From NCBI GenBank assembly GCA_946887065.1, contig CAMPKL010000045.1, positions 1 to 12,223 of the forward strand: DNA of 12,223 bases. Direction: 5' to 3'. The translations under genes and the position numbers were made by a program. Under the pieces are notes generated by a model that made no database searches, was not told the origin of the DNA, and worked only from the letters and a program-made list of their open reading frames with translations. Source of the DNA: an uncultured Bryobacterales bacterium (GTDB lineage Bacteria > Acidobacteriota > Terriglobia > Bryobacterales > UBA6623). Shown here in pieces: positions 1-6,825 of the stretch; position 1 is the first letter of the stretch; each line of letters starts with the position of its first letter.

Positions 1-2
1 GT

Positions 3-305
3 CTGGCTGAATTCATTGAACTTGCGGCGACTTGCAGCGTCTATCTGACGAACGATTAGGGACCGATGCATGTGGCGGCTGCTCTGGGTCTGCCGACGGT
101 GGCGGTCTTCGGCGCGACGGATCACGTGGCGACGGGGCCGTCCGCTTCGTGGGCAAAGGTCTTGCGGCATCAGGTGGAATGCAGCCCCTGCATGCTGAGA
201 GAATGTCCTATTGACCATCGCTGCATGACGGCGGTGACGGCGGATGAAGTTGTGGCCGAGGCGCTGGCCTTGATTAGCGCGCTGCGCGAAAGGACATTGA
301 CTTGA
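3..305 (+). pseudogene. waaF: WaaF-type LPS heptosyltransferase, 3' end, interrupted by in-frame TAG
   Basis: This is the C-terminal part of a GT9-family ADP-heptose:LPS heptosyltransferase II, which adds the second inner-core heptose to lipid A-Kdo on the cytoplasmic side of the inner membrane. The gene enters from the left edge. Reading from base 3 gives a WaaF-like sequence ending LTND, then TAG at 57-59, then GPMHVAAALG. In the family this motif is N-D-S-G-P-M-H, so the stop sits exactly at the conserved Ser; one base change (TCG to TAG) would cause it. After it come VAVFGATD and the cysteine-rich signature CSPCMLRECPIDHRCM, characteristic of WaaF. The frame ends with TGA at 303-305, overlapping the TTG start of the next gene. 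It may be a nonsense-mutated pseudogene, a sequencing error or, less likely, a suppressed amber codon. Restarting at ATG 66 would yield only a 79-residue fragment. Family assignment is secure; gene status is not. Confidence 0.8.
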
Positions 306-676
306 TCGACACTCGCAACAAAATTGTCTCTGCCGATGCGATTGACATCGAGGGCGAGGCTGGGGTGGTGGCGTTCGGACGCTTCGACGTGATTCGCGCC
401 GAGCACTGCCGGATTCTGCGCGAGGCGAGGCGAGGCGCGGGACGGCTGATCGCCGCGGTGTTGGCCGATGAGCCGGGAAAATCGTCGCTGTTCGACGCAC
501 AGTCCCGGGCGCAGCTCACTGCGGCATTGGCGGACGTTGACCAGGTAGTTATTTGCACCCTGGCGGAGATGGAGCAATTATCGGCTCGCGCCGGCACGGC
601 CACGCTGGACGTCGACGCGTTGCTGAAGCGAGATTTGGTTGCCGATGTCCTCGAACGACACTCAGCCAAAGCTTGA
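302..676 (+). CDS. Degenerate HldE/RfaE C-terminal-like nucleotidyltransferase (probable pseudoenzyme)
   Basis: This 124-residue protein resembles the cytidylyltransferase-like fold of HldE, whose C-terminal domain adenylylates heptose 1-phosphate to make ADP-heptose. The TTG start overlaps the preceding TGA and follows a good ribosome binding site (AAAGGA at 289-294, 7-nt spacing), which decides the start. The N-terminus KIVSADAI recalls the K-I-x-S-x-E-E-L lead-in of HldE. VVAFGRFDVIRAEHCRILREAR (about residues 22-43) lines up with the usual T-N-G-C-F-D-x-x-H-x-G-H-x-x-x-L block, but HxGH has become R32-x-E34-H35. The segment RLIAAVLADE matches the second strand, and LAALADVDQVVI-like residues (ALADVDQVVI) match the third. 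The C-terminal S/T-rich nucleotide-binding motif is not visible. Loss of the first His and the Gly argues against normal catalysis. Its position between two heptosyltransferases suggests a heptose-pathway origin; the present role is unknown. Confidence 0.6.
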   Translation: MIDTRNKIVSADAIDIEGEAGVVAFGRFDVIRAEHCRILREARRGAGRLIAAVLADEPGKSSLFDAQSRAQLTAALADVDQVVICTLAEMEQLSARAGTATLDVDALLKRDLVADVLERHSAKA

Positions 677-1685
677 CGCGGCCCGGATCTTGGTGATCCG
701 GCTTGGCGCGATGGGCGACGTGATCCACGCCTTGCCGGCGGTTTCGGCGCTGGCGCGCGCTCTGCCCCAGGCGCAAATCGATTGGATCATCGAGCCGCGT
801 TGGGCGGAAGTGCTCGAAGGAAATCCCTACCTGAACGCCGTGCTGCCGCTGCCTCTAAATGCCTGGCGCAAAGAGCCGTTTAAGGCTGGGTCGTGGCGGG
901 CAGCCCGCGAGCTGATCGCCAAGCTGCGAGCGACGCGGTACGACCTGGCGGTCGATCTGCAGGGCTTGATCAAGTCGGCGAGCCTGGCTCGGGTTACGGG
1001 TTGCCAAAGAAGAGTGGGCTTTGAGACGTCGGCCTTGCGGGAGCCGTTCGCCGCGAGGTTGTACACCGAGCAGGTCGCTGTGTCCGGCGAACATGTGGTG
1101 GATAAAAACCTGTCGGCGGTGCGGAACCTGATTGGTCGCGCAGACGGGGCTGCGGAGTTTCCGCTGCCGGAGGGGGAATACTCCGCATCGCTGCCGGAGG
1201 GAGATTTTGTCCTGACTACGCCGGTCGCCGGTTGGGGCTCGAAACAGTGGCCGAGCCGGCACTATGCGCAGTTGGCTGGGCTGATCCAAGGGGGCATGGG
1301 AATGCCGTTGGTCCTGGACTGTGCTCCCAACGATGTGAGCTATGCGCGGGAGATTGCCCGCACGGCCCCCGATGGAAGCGTAGTCGTCCACACTTCGACG
1401 ATTCAGCAACTGATCGGGGCGACACGCCGGGCGCGAGCCGTAGTGGGCGTCGACAGCGGCCCTTTGCATCTAGCCGCGGCCTTGAACAAGTCGGGCGTAG
1501 CCGTCTTTGGCCCCACGGACCCTGCCCGCAACGGCCCTTACGGCGGTACTCTAACAGTGCTTCGTGCGACGACGGCCTCGACGACTTACCGCCGCGACGA
1601 GAACGTTTCATGCGCCATGAGTTCGATCGGCGCCGCGCAAGTATATGAAGAGCTTTGCCGCAGGATTAGTGCAGTACGAGGTTAG
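645..1685 (+). CDS. waaC: Lipopolysaccharide heptosyltransferase I-like (GT9)
   Basis: This 346-residue GT9 glycosyltransferase is likely to transfer L-glycero-D-manno-heptose from ADP-heptose to Kdo of the LPS inner core, at the cytoplasmic face of the inner membrane. The N-terminal acceptor domain opens with ILVIRLGAMGDVIHALPAV, in which D25 corresponds to the WaaC catalytic Asp. VDLQGLIKSA follows, a typical WaaC block. The donor domain has GWGSKQWP with K200 (phosphate-contacting Lys in WaaC) and an intact V-D270-S-G-P-L-H-L-A-A-A-L motif followed by VAVFGPTDP. Length matches the family. The start chosen is ATG 645; an in-frame TTG at 639 is possible, and neither has a strong Shine-Dalgarno. 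It overlaps the preceding gene by about 32 nt, implying co-transcription and coupling. WaaC is favoured over WaaF because it lacks the C-P-x-D-H-R-C signature. The acceptor could differ from that of enteric WaaC. Confidence 0.85.
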   Translation: MSSNDTQPKLDAARILVIRLGAMGDVIHALPAVSALARALPQAQIDWIIEPRWAEVLEGNPYLNAVLPLPLNAWRKEPFKAGSWRAARELIAKLRATRYDLAVDLQGLIKSASLARVTGCQRRVGFETSALREPFAARLYTEQVAVSGEHVVDKNLSAVRNLIGRADGAAEFPLPEGEYSASLPEGDFVLTTPVAGWGSKQWPSRHYAQLAGLIQGGMGMPLVLDCAPNDVSYAREIARTAPDGSVVVHTSTIQQLIGATRRARAVVGVDSGPLHLAAALNKSGVAVFGPTDPARNGPYGGTLTVLRATTASTTYRRDENVSCAMSSIGAAQVYEELCRRISAVRG

Positions 1686-1689
1686 AGCC

Positions 1690-2772
1690 ATGCCCTTCCG
1701 CAATTTCCACCGCATGCTAGTCGCGATCGCGTTTTGCGCCGCGACGTTGACGCTGAACGCCCAACAAGCGCCGACGGCGCAAGAAGCGCAACAGCTTTAC
1801 GGAGAAATTCCGGGGTTGATGGAAGCGACCGCGATCGTCGTGCCTGAGTTGGCGCGGGCGGGAGCGCCGCTGACCGAGAACGTCAAGCAGGCGTCCCAGA
1901 CCTTGTTGAGCGGCCCGGCGAGGGACCATGCCGGGCTGGTCTACACACTATTGACGAACACGAACGTCTACTTGCAACTGGTCGACTCGCTGCCGAAGCC
2001 GCCTGCTTTCTCGGATGATGTGCGCCGGCAGGTCGAACTGCTGCGGTTCAAGTCGGAGCAGCTGAACGTCTACTTCCGGTCGCTGCTGGAACTTAGGGAA
2101 AACCAAGTTCGCAGCGCGGACCGAGATAACCTGCAACGTTATTCCCAGGCTAACCGCGATCTGCTTCCGCCTGCTTCAGCGGAGCGGCGCGTGGTTTTTT
2201 TCGGTGACTCAATCACCGATTTCTGGCAATTGGAGCAGTTCTTCCCCGGCAAGCCTTACGTGAATCGCGGCATCTCGGGACAGATCACAGGGCAGATGCT
2301 GGGGCGCATGCAGGCGGACGTCATCGCGCTGCGGCCTGCGGCGATGGTCTTACTCGGCGGCACTAACGATCTGGCCCGCGGCGTGGAGTTGCCGACGATC
2401 CAGAACAACATTCAGATGATTTGCGATCTGGCCCAAGCCCATGGCGTCCGGCCGATTCTGGCCTCGCTGCTGCCGGTCAGCGATTATCACGAAGACGTTG
2501 ATCCGCGGAACAAACGGACGACGGACCGGCCGCCGAACGACATCCTCGCACTCAACGCGTGGATGAAGAGTTTTGCCCAGACGCGCGGGTACGTGTACCT
2601 CGACTATCACCAAGCGCTGGTCGACGACCAGGGTATGTTGCGTCAGGATATGGCGGACGACGGTTTGCATCCAAACGTTGAAGGGTACAAAATCATGGGA
2701 CCTCTTGCCGAGAAAGCCATCGCCGGCGTCCTAGCGGCCCCGAAGGGCCGCACGCGCGGCGGGCTATTCTAG
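1690..2772 (+). CDS. Secreted SGNH/GDSL-family hydrolase
   Basis: This 360-residue exported hydrolase should cleave ester or acetyl groups, probably on a carbohydrate or lipid. The start is ATG 1690, 4 nt after the previous stop and 8 nt after GAGG at 1678-1681. An N-terminal signal peptide is visible (FRNFHRMLVAIAFCAATLTLNA, then QQAP). Residues about 30-160 form a helical region without a recognised signature. The SGNH blocks follow: block I FFGDSITDFW (S174), block II NRGISGQ (G194), block III LLGGTNDL (N226) and block V DDGLHPN (D324 and H327). All four catalytic and oxyanion positions are present, so it should be active. The domain resembles platelet-activating-factor acetylhydrolase-type SGNH enzymes. 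Its place directly after waaC suggests envelope polysaccharide or peptidoglycan as a substrate, but that is only contextual inference. The helical N-terminal region of about 130 residues is longer than in minimal SGNH proteins. Confidence 0.85.
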   Translation: MPFRNFHRMLVAIAFCAATLTLNAQQAPTAQEAQQLYGEIPGLMEATAIVVPELARAGAPLTENVKQASQTLLSGPARDHAGLVYTLLTNTNVYLQLVDSLPKPPAFSDDVRRQVELLRFKSEQLNVYFRSLLELRENQVRSADRDNLQRYSQANRDLLPPASAERRVVFFGDSITDFWQLEQFFPGKPYVNRGISGQITGQMLGRMQADVIALRPAAMVLLGGTNDLARGVELPTIQNNIQMICDLAQAHGVRPILASLLPVSDYHEDVDPRNKRTTDRPPNDILALNAWMKSFAQTRGYVYLDYHQALVDDQGMLRQDMADDGLHPNVEGYKIMGPLAEKAIAGVLAAPKGRTRGGLF

Positions 2773-2793
2773 GGCTGCGCGTATCAAGCCGTC

Positions 2794-3327
2794 ATGGGAT
2801 TACTTGACTTCCTTTTTAAGCCGGGCGAACCGGAACAACTACGGGATGCCGCCACAGGTTCGGCGGCGATTCGCAAGATCGCCGATGCGCTTGGCCAGAT
2901 GGAGCCCGACAAGGCGCGCTATGTCGCTTCGTTCGCCTACATCCTAGGCCGCGTCGCCAATGCCGATCTCAGCATCAAAGAGGAAGAAACGCGCGAGATG
3001 GAACGGATTGTGGAAGGCATGGCCGGCCTGCCCGAGGAACAGGCGATCCTGGTCGTTCAAATCGCTAAGGCGCAGAACGTGATGTTCGGAGCCACCGACG
3101 CGTTTTCAATAACGGAGGCGTTTAGCCGAACAGCGACCCGGGCGCAAAAGCTGGCGCTGCTGAACTGTTTGTTCGCAGTCTCGTCGTCCGACCACTCCAT
3201 TTCGCAAGTAGAGGACAACGAAGTCCGCAAGATCAGTGCAGAGTTGCGACTCGATCACAGCGACTTTATCGCGGCGCGGTCGCTCTACTTGCAGCACCTG
3301 CAGGTGCTGAAGAAAGAGGAAGAATAG
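2794..3327 (+). CDS. TerB-like (tellurite resistance-type) acidic helical protein
   Basis: This 177-residue, probably cytoplasmic, all-helical protein resembles the TerB/COG4103 family, whose members bind divalent metal and often sit with membrane-linked stress or envelope genes. It has no signal peptide. Two acidic motifs stand out: ADLSIKEEETREMERI (about 57-72) and SSDHSISQVEDNEVRKI (about 131-147). They align with each other as D-x-S-I-x-x-x-E-x-x-E-(MV)-x-x-I and look like the two halves of an internal duplication; TerB binds metal through equivalent acidic residues. The C-terminus LDHSDFIAARSLYLQHLQVLK is typical of the family. The start is ATG 2794, with no clear Shine-Dalgarno, 21 nt after the SGNH gene, so it is likely the last gene of that operon. 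No terA, terC, terD or terZ gene lies nearby, so a real role in tellurite resistance is not supported. Confidence 0.75.
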   Translation: MGLLDFLFKPGEPEQLRDAATGSAAIRKIADALGQMEPDKARYVASFAYILGRVANADLSIKEEETREMERIVEGMAGLPEEQAILVVQIAKAQNVMFGATDAFSITEAFSRTATRAQKLALLNCLFAVSSSDHSISQVEDNEVRKISAELRLDHSDFIAARSLYLQHLQVLKKEEE

Positions 3328-3335
3328 ATTGTGCC

Positions 3336-3348
3336 GCCCCTTCGGGGC
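3336..3348. terminator. Small hairpin at a convergent junction (possible weak bidirectional terminator)
   Basis: GCCCC-TTC-GGGGC is a perfect 5-bp G+C stem with a 3-nt loop. It lies between the stop codons of the TerB-like gene (+) and the DUF58 gene (-), touching the latter's stop. There is no U-run on either side, so intrinsic termination would be weak. Confidence 0.3.
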
Positions 3349-4601
3349 TACAGAGTGCGCTGACGCGGGAGACCGCCAGCTAAAGCTTGGCGGCTCGGAT
3401 CGGCGGCGGCGAATACGTACTCGGCTTCGCGGTCGGCGGATGGTTGAGGCGCGGGGCCGTCGGGGGAGACCGACTCGACTAGGGCGAGGTAGCCCAGCAG
3501 TTCGTAGATTCGCTCGCCGGCGCGGCAGACGACTAAACGTTCGTCCGTCGCGAGCGTGATGTCCGCACCTTCTTCGGCGAGCTTCCAGGCCACGGCCGCG
3601 CAGGCAGCCACCGCGGTTTCGAAACCGTCCGCGGACGACGTGCGCCGGTCCAACACGAGGCGGACGGACAGCCGCTCTTCGCGGGTGAACTCGCGCACCC
3701 AGAGTTCGGGCGAACCGGCGGATGCCTTCCAGTGGATAAATCTCGCGCCATCGCTGGGCAGAGCGGGCCGGACGCGATAGAGATCGTGACTATCGCCGGC
3801 TAGACGATTCATGGCTGTGCGCTTGAGGGAGTTGAGCGCTCGCTCGGCCTCGGGGGTGATCCGCACGTTCGGGTACGCGATCATGCGGTCCTTTAGCTCA
3901 AGCCTGGCGCGGCGCTCCACCAGCCCGAACGGAAAGCGCGTCACGATGTCGACGCCGGCTCCGCGATACTTGCCGCGGCGGGCGAAAACAACTTCGGCGG
4001 AGGCGGCCACGCTCTCCTTAGCCGCGACAACCGGAAAGTACACGCTCTGCAGCTCAAATCCTTCCTCCGGGTCGGACGCTTGAACGCGAATGGCGAAAGA
4101 AGGAATCAGCCACTTGAGATTTTGCAGCCCCACACGAGCGAGTGATGGGCGACCGGCGAAGATGTGATCCGGCAATCCCAAGGTCAAGTGCAACCCCGCC
4201 AAATCGATGCGGGAAACCAGGCCGGATATGAGCGTTGCCGCCAACATCGCGCTCAAAATCAAATAGATCAGATTGTTTCCCGAATACAGTGCGGCGCCGG
4301 CCACGAGGAGGACCAGACAGACGAAGACGACTCCGTGCCAGGTGATCGGCGATGTCCGCGGAAGCCGCCAGCCTTTGGCTCTGGCCGCACGAAGGGCCCG
4401 CGGAATCAGCAGCGTGACCCCGGCGGCGCCCAGGAGCGCCGAGCCGCTAGCCATGCCGAAAAACAGCCCCGCGTTACCCAAACGCAGCCAGAATTGAACC
4501 GCCGCGTAGAGCCCCGCCGTTGCGGCGCCGAACAGCAAGGCACTGAGGTAAAGCCCGCTGCGAGACGTCTGCAGGTCGCTGATTCGGAATGGTTTCGGCA
4601 C
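3348..4601 (-). CDS. DUF58-domain membrane protein
   Basis: This 417-residue integral membrane protein belongs to the DUF58 family. Four hydrophobic segments fill the N-terminus (about residues 17-40, 44-66, 88-105 and 109-128). A beta-rich section and then the DUF58 core at about 273-320 follow: DLYRVRPALPSDGARFIHWK, SAGSPELWVREF and LVLDRR, matching the family pattern of Y-x-x-G-D-x-x-R-x-I-x-W-x-x-S-A and the V-x-L-V-L-D strand of a von Willebrand A-like fold. The usual R-x-Y-x-P-G-D is altered here to RPALPSD. The start is GTG 4601 with a poor Shine-Dalgarno. DUF58 proteins usually travel with a MoxR AAA+ ATPase, VWA proteins or a transglutaminase; none is present here. It diverges from a secreted peptidase over only 60 bp. 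The molecular function is not established. Confidence 0.85.
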   Translation of the reverse strand: MPKPFRISDLQTSRSGLYLSALLFGAATAGLYAAVQFWLRLGNAGLFFGMASGSALLGAAGVTLLIPRALRAARAKGWRLPRTSPITWHGVVFVCLVLLVAGAALYSGNNLIYLILSAMLAATLISGLVSRIDLAGLHLTLGLPDHIFAGRPSLARVGLQNLKWLIPSFAIRVQASDPEEGFELQSVYFPVVAAKESVAASAEVVFARRGKYRGAGVDIVTRFPFGLVERRARLELKDRMIAYPNVRITPEAERALNSLKRTAMNRLAGDSHDLYRVRPALPSDGARFIHWKASAGSPELWVREFTREERLSVRLVLDRRTSSADGFETAVAACAAVAWKLAEEGADITLATDERLVVCRAGERIYELLGYLALVESVSPDGPAPQPSADREAEYVFAAADPSRQALAGGLPRQRTL

Positions 4602-4618
4602 GAGGCTCGACTTGCCCG

Positions 4619-4624
4619 ATTGTA
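4619..4624 (-). promoter_or_regulatory. Extended -10 element for the DUF58 gene
   Basis: On the minus strand TGA-TACAAT forms an extended -10 box about 17 nt before the GTG start, which predicts a very short leader of around 10 nt. A TTTAGC 18 nt upstream is at best a weak -35. The element sits in the 60-bp gap shared with the divergent peptidase gene. Confidence 0.4.
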
Positions 4625-4661
4625 TCAGCGCGGCGGCACTACGCTAAAGTCAGGGGTGACA

Positions 4662-6740
4662 ATGCGCGCTCTGTTCATCCTGCTCTCCGCCGCCGCACTC
4701 GCCGCTCAAGCGCCTTCCCCCGCCGCCAAGAAGCCCTTCGACGTTTACGCGCTGCAACAGGTGGCCCGGATCTCGGACCCGCAGCTTTCGCCCGACGGAT
4801 TAACGGTCGCTTTCGTCGTTCAACGAGTGTTCTTGTCGGAGAATCGCACGGAAAAGCAAATTTTTGTCGTGTCGACCGATGGGTCGCAGCCTAGCCGCCG
4901 GATTACGTTCGACGGCAAGTCGAACACCCGCCCTCGTTGGTCGCCTGATTCGGAGCGCATCGCCTATGTTTCGGACCGTTCGGGTTCGTCTCAAATCTGG
5001 ATGATGAGCGCCGACGGCTCCGCCTCTCGCCAGATGACCAAGTTGTCCACGGAAGCCGACGGGGTTCTCTACTCGCCGGCGGGCGATCGGCTGATCTTTA
5101 CGAGTCGCGTCTACCCGCAGTGCGGGGCTCGGGACGACTGTAATGCGCGGCGGCTTGAAGCGGCCAAGAACGACCCAGCGCAACCGCGGCTTATCGATAA
5201 TCTTTTGTACCGCCGTTGGGATACCTGGAATGACGGCCGAGTCTCACACCTCTTATCGCTTGACCTGTCGGGTCAGGAGGCGGATCCGGTCGACCTGACT
5301 CCGGGCGACGTCGATGTCCCGCCTTTTTCGTTGGGAGGCCCGGACGGCTATGCGATATCGCCCGACGGGCTTGAGGTCTGCTTCGAGCGCAAGAGCGGCG
5401 AAGACCCGGCGCGGAGTACGAATACGGATCTTTGGACTGTCCCCGCCAGCGGCGGACAAGAGCGGTTGATTACTAGCAATCCCGCGGCGGACGGGGGTCC
5501 TGTCTATGCTCCCGATGGGGCGTATATCGCCTACCGCGCGCAAGAACGCCCAGGCTATGAGAGCGACCGGTGGAGTCTTTTTCTGCACGAGCGCAGTTCC
5601 GGCAGCCAGGCGCCGCTCACTGCGCGGCTCGACCGTTGGGTGACCGGCTACGCTTGGAGCAAGGACTCGTCGAGGATTTTTTTCACGGCTGAAGACCGCG
5701 GCCGCGAGCCGATCTACACGGTTAGGGCGACGGGCGGCGCTGCGCAGATCGCCGTCTACGGCAACGCGAGCCAAAGCGACGTGCAACTGCTTCCGGACGG
5801 CGAGTCGATGATCTACGCCGCTACGAGCGCCGCTCATCCGACGGAGATCTATCGGGCATTCTCGGCCGGAGGCGAGCCGCGAAGATTAACGCAGCTGAAT
5901 GACGATCTGCTGGCGGAGTATGAACTTAACGCACTCGAAGAGGTGAAGTACGCGGGGGCGGACGGCAGGCAGGTTTCGGGCTTTCTGCTCAAGCCTCCTA
6001 ACTTCTCCATGGAGAATCGCTATCCCTTGCTCACGCTCATTCATGGCGGCCCGCAAGGGGCCTGGGGCGAGGCTTGGAGCTATCGCTGGAATCCGCAAGT
6101 GTTCGCCGCCGCGGGCTTCGTCGTTTTTCTGCCCAACCCGAGGGGGTCGACGGGATACGGCCAATCGTTCACGGACGAAATCCGCGGAGACTGGGGCGGT
6201 AAGCCCTTCGACGACATCATCGCCGGAGTCGATCATGTCATCGCCCGGCCCTATGTCGACGCCACGCGTCTGGCGGCGGCAGGAGCGTCTTACGGCGGCT
6301 ACATGGTTAATTGGATACTGGGGCGCACGAACCGCTTTCGCGCGCTGATTTCGCACGCCGGCGTCTACGACTTACCTAGCTTTTTCGGAGCCACCGAAGA
6401 ACTCTGGTTCCCGCTGTGGGACTTTCAAGGGACACCATGGGACAACCCGGACGGGTATCTCCGCTGGTCACCGAGTCAGAACGCAGCGAAGTTCCGCACG
6501 CCGACCCTGGTTATCCATGGCGAGAAGGACTACCGCGTGCCGCTTGCCCAGGGCATGCAGCTGTTCACCGCGTTGCAAACCCAAGGCGTACCGTCGCAGC
6601 TTTTAGTTTTCCCCGATGAAGGGCATTGGGTTTTGAAACCGGCCAACAGCGTCTATTGGCATCGTACCGTCATCAACTGGCTAACCGAGTGGGTCAATCG
6701 CCCACTGCCCGCGGTTGCCGACGCCGACCCGCTACCGTAG
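4662..6740 (+). CDS. Secreted S9 family peptidase (prolyl oligopeptidase / acylaminoacyl-peptidase type)
   Basis: This 692-residue exported serine peptidase probably cleaves short peptides or acylated N-termini outside the cytoplasmic membrane. The start is ATG 4662, 5 nt after AGGGG at 4652-4656. The signal peptide MRALFILLSAAALAAQA follows at once, which strongly supports this start over upstream ones. Residues about 30-420 contain repeated PD40/TolB-like propeller blades, for example PQLSPDGLTVAFVV, PRWSPDSERIAYVSDR and YAISPDGLEVCF. The C-terminal alpha/beta hydrolase domain carries LIHGGPQGAWG (oxyanion region), GASYGGYM with nucleophile S543, HGEKDYRVP with D623 and DEGHWV with H655, so the triad is complete. 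A Cys pair at CGARDDC in the propeller could form a disulfide. The family also includes dipeptidyl peptidase IV-like members; the exact specificity cannot be read from sequence. It is monocistronic by context. Confidence 0.93.
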   Translation: MRALFILLSAAALAAQAPSPAAKKPFDVYALQQVARISDPQLSPDGLTVAFVVQRVFLSENRTEKQIFVVSTDGSQPSRRITFDGKSNTRPRWSPDSERIAYVSDRSGSSQIWMMSADGSASRQMTKLSTEADGVLYSPAGDRLIFTSRVYPQCGARDDCNARRLEAAKNDPAQPRLIDNLLYRRWDTWNDGRVSHLLSLDLSGQEADPVDLTPGDVDVPPFSLGGPDGYAISPDGLEVCFERKSGEDPARSTNTDLWTVPASGGQERLITSNPAADGGPVYAPDGAYIAYRAQERPGYESDRWSLFLHERSSGSQAPLTARLDRWVTGYAWSKDSSRIFFTAEDRGREPIYTVRATGGAAQIAVYGNASQSDVQLLPDGESMIYAATSAAHPTEIYRAFSAGGEPRRLTQLNDDLLAEYELNALEEVKYAGADGRQVSGFLLKPPNFSMENRYPLLTLIHGGPQGAWGEAWSYRWNPQVFAAAGFVVFLPNPRGSTGYGQSFTDEIRGDWGGKPFDDIIAGVDHVIARPYVDATRLAAAGASYGGYMVNWILGRTNRFRALISHAGVYDLPSFFGATEELWFPLWDFQGTPWDNPDGYLRWSPSQNAAKFRTPTLVIHGEKDYRVPLAQGMQLFTALQTQGVPSQLLVFPDEGHWVLKPANSVYWHRTVINWLTEWVNRPLPAVADADPLP

Positions 6741-6755
6741 GGCCGTAAACCAAGT

Positions 6756-6790
6756 CGCCGCTGAGGCGTTCGGGGCGGTTGGCAGCGGCG
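6756..6790. repeat. Perfect 8-bp inverted repeat overlapping the response-regulator promoter
   Basis: CGCCGCTG (6756-6763) and CAGCGGCG (6783-6790) are perfect inverted copies separated by 19 bp. The right arm overlaps the candidate -35 box. It could be an operator for the two-component operon or the stem of a terminator for the upstream peptidase, although no U-run follows it. Confidence 0.45.
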
Positions 6791-6805
6791 TGGAGTCGAT
6801 ATAAT
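6779..6805 (+). promoter_or_regulatory. Sigma-70-type promoter for the two-component operon
   Basis: A perfect TATAAT (6800-6805) lies 20 nt before the response-regulator ATG. TTGGCA (6779-6784) is the best -35, but the spacer is only 15 bp, so activation may need help from a regulator. Predicted transcription begins near 6812. GGAG at 6817-6820 is the ribosome binding site, 5 nt from ATG 6826. Confidence 0.6.
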
Positions 6806-6825
6806 ACGAATCGAACGGAGACTGC

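Noticed and set aside
57..59. TAG read as pyrrolysine or another programmed recoding
   Set aside because: The position is a conserved Ser in GT9 enzymes, no recoding element was seen after it, and a single-base mutation or error explains it more simply.
4164..4661. An upstream extension of the S9 peptidase reading frame
   Set aside because: It runs antisense through the DUF58 gene, lacks peptidase similarity, and the signal peptide and AGGGG site fix the start at 4662.
6741..6825. Pho box upstream of the PhoB-like regulator
   Set aside because: No tandem CTGTCAT-like repeats are present; only an unrelated inverted repeat was found.
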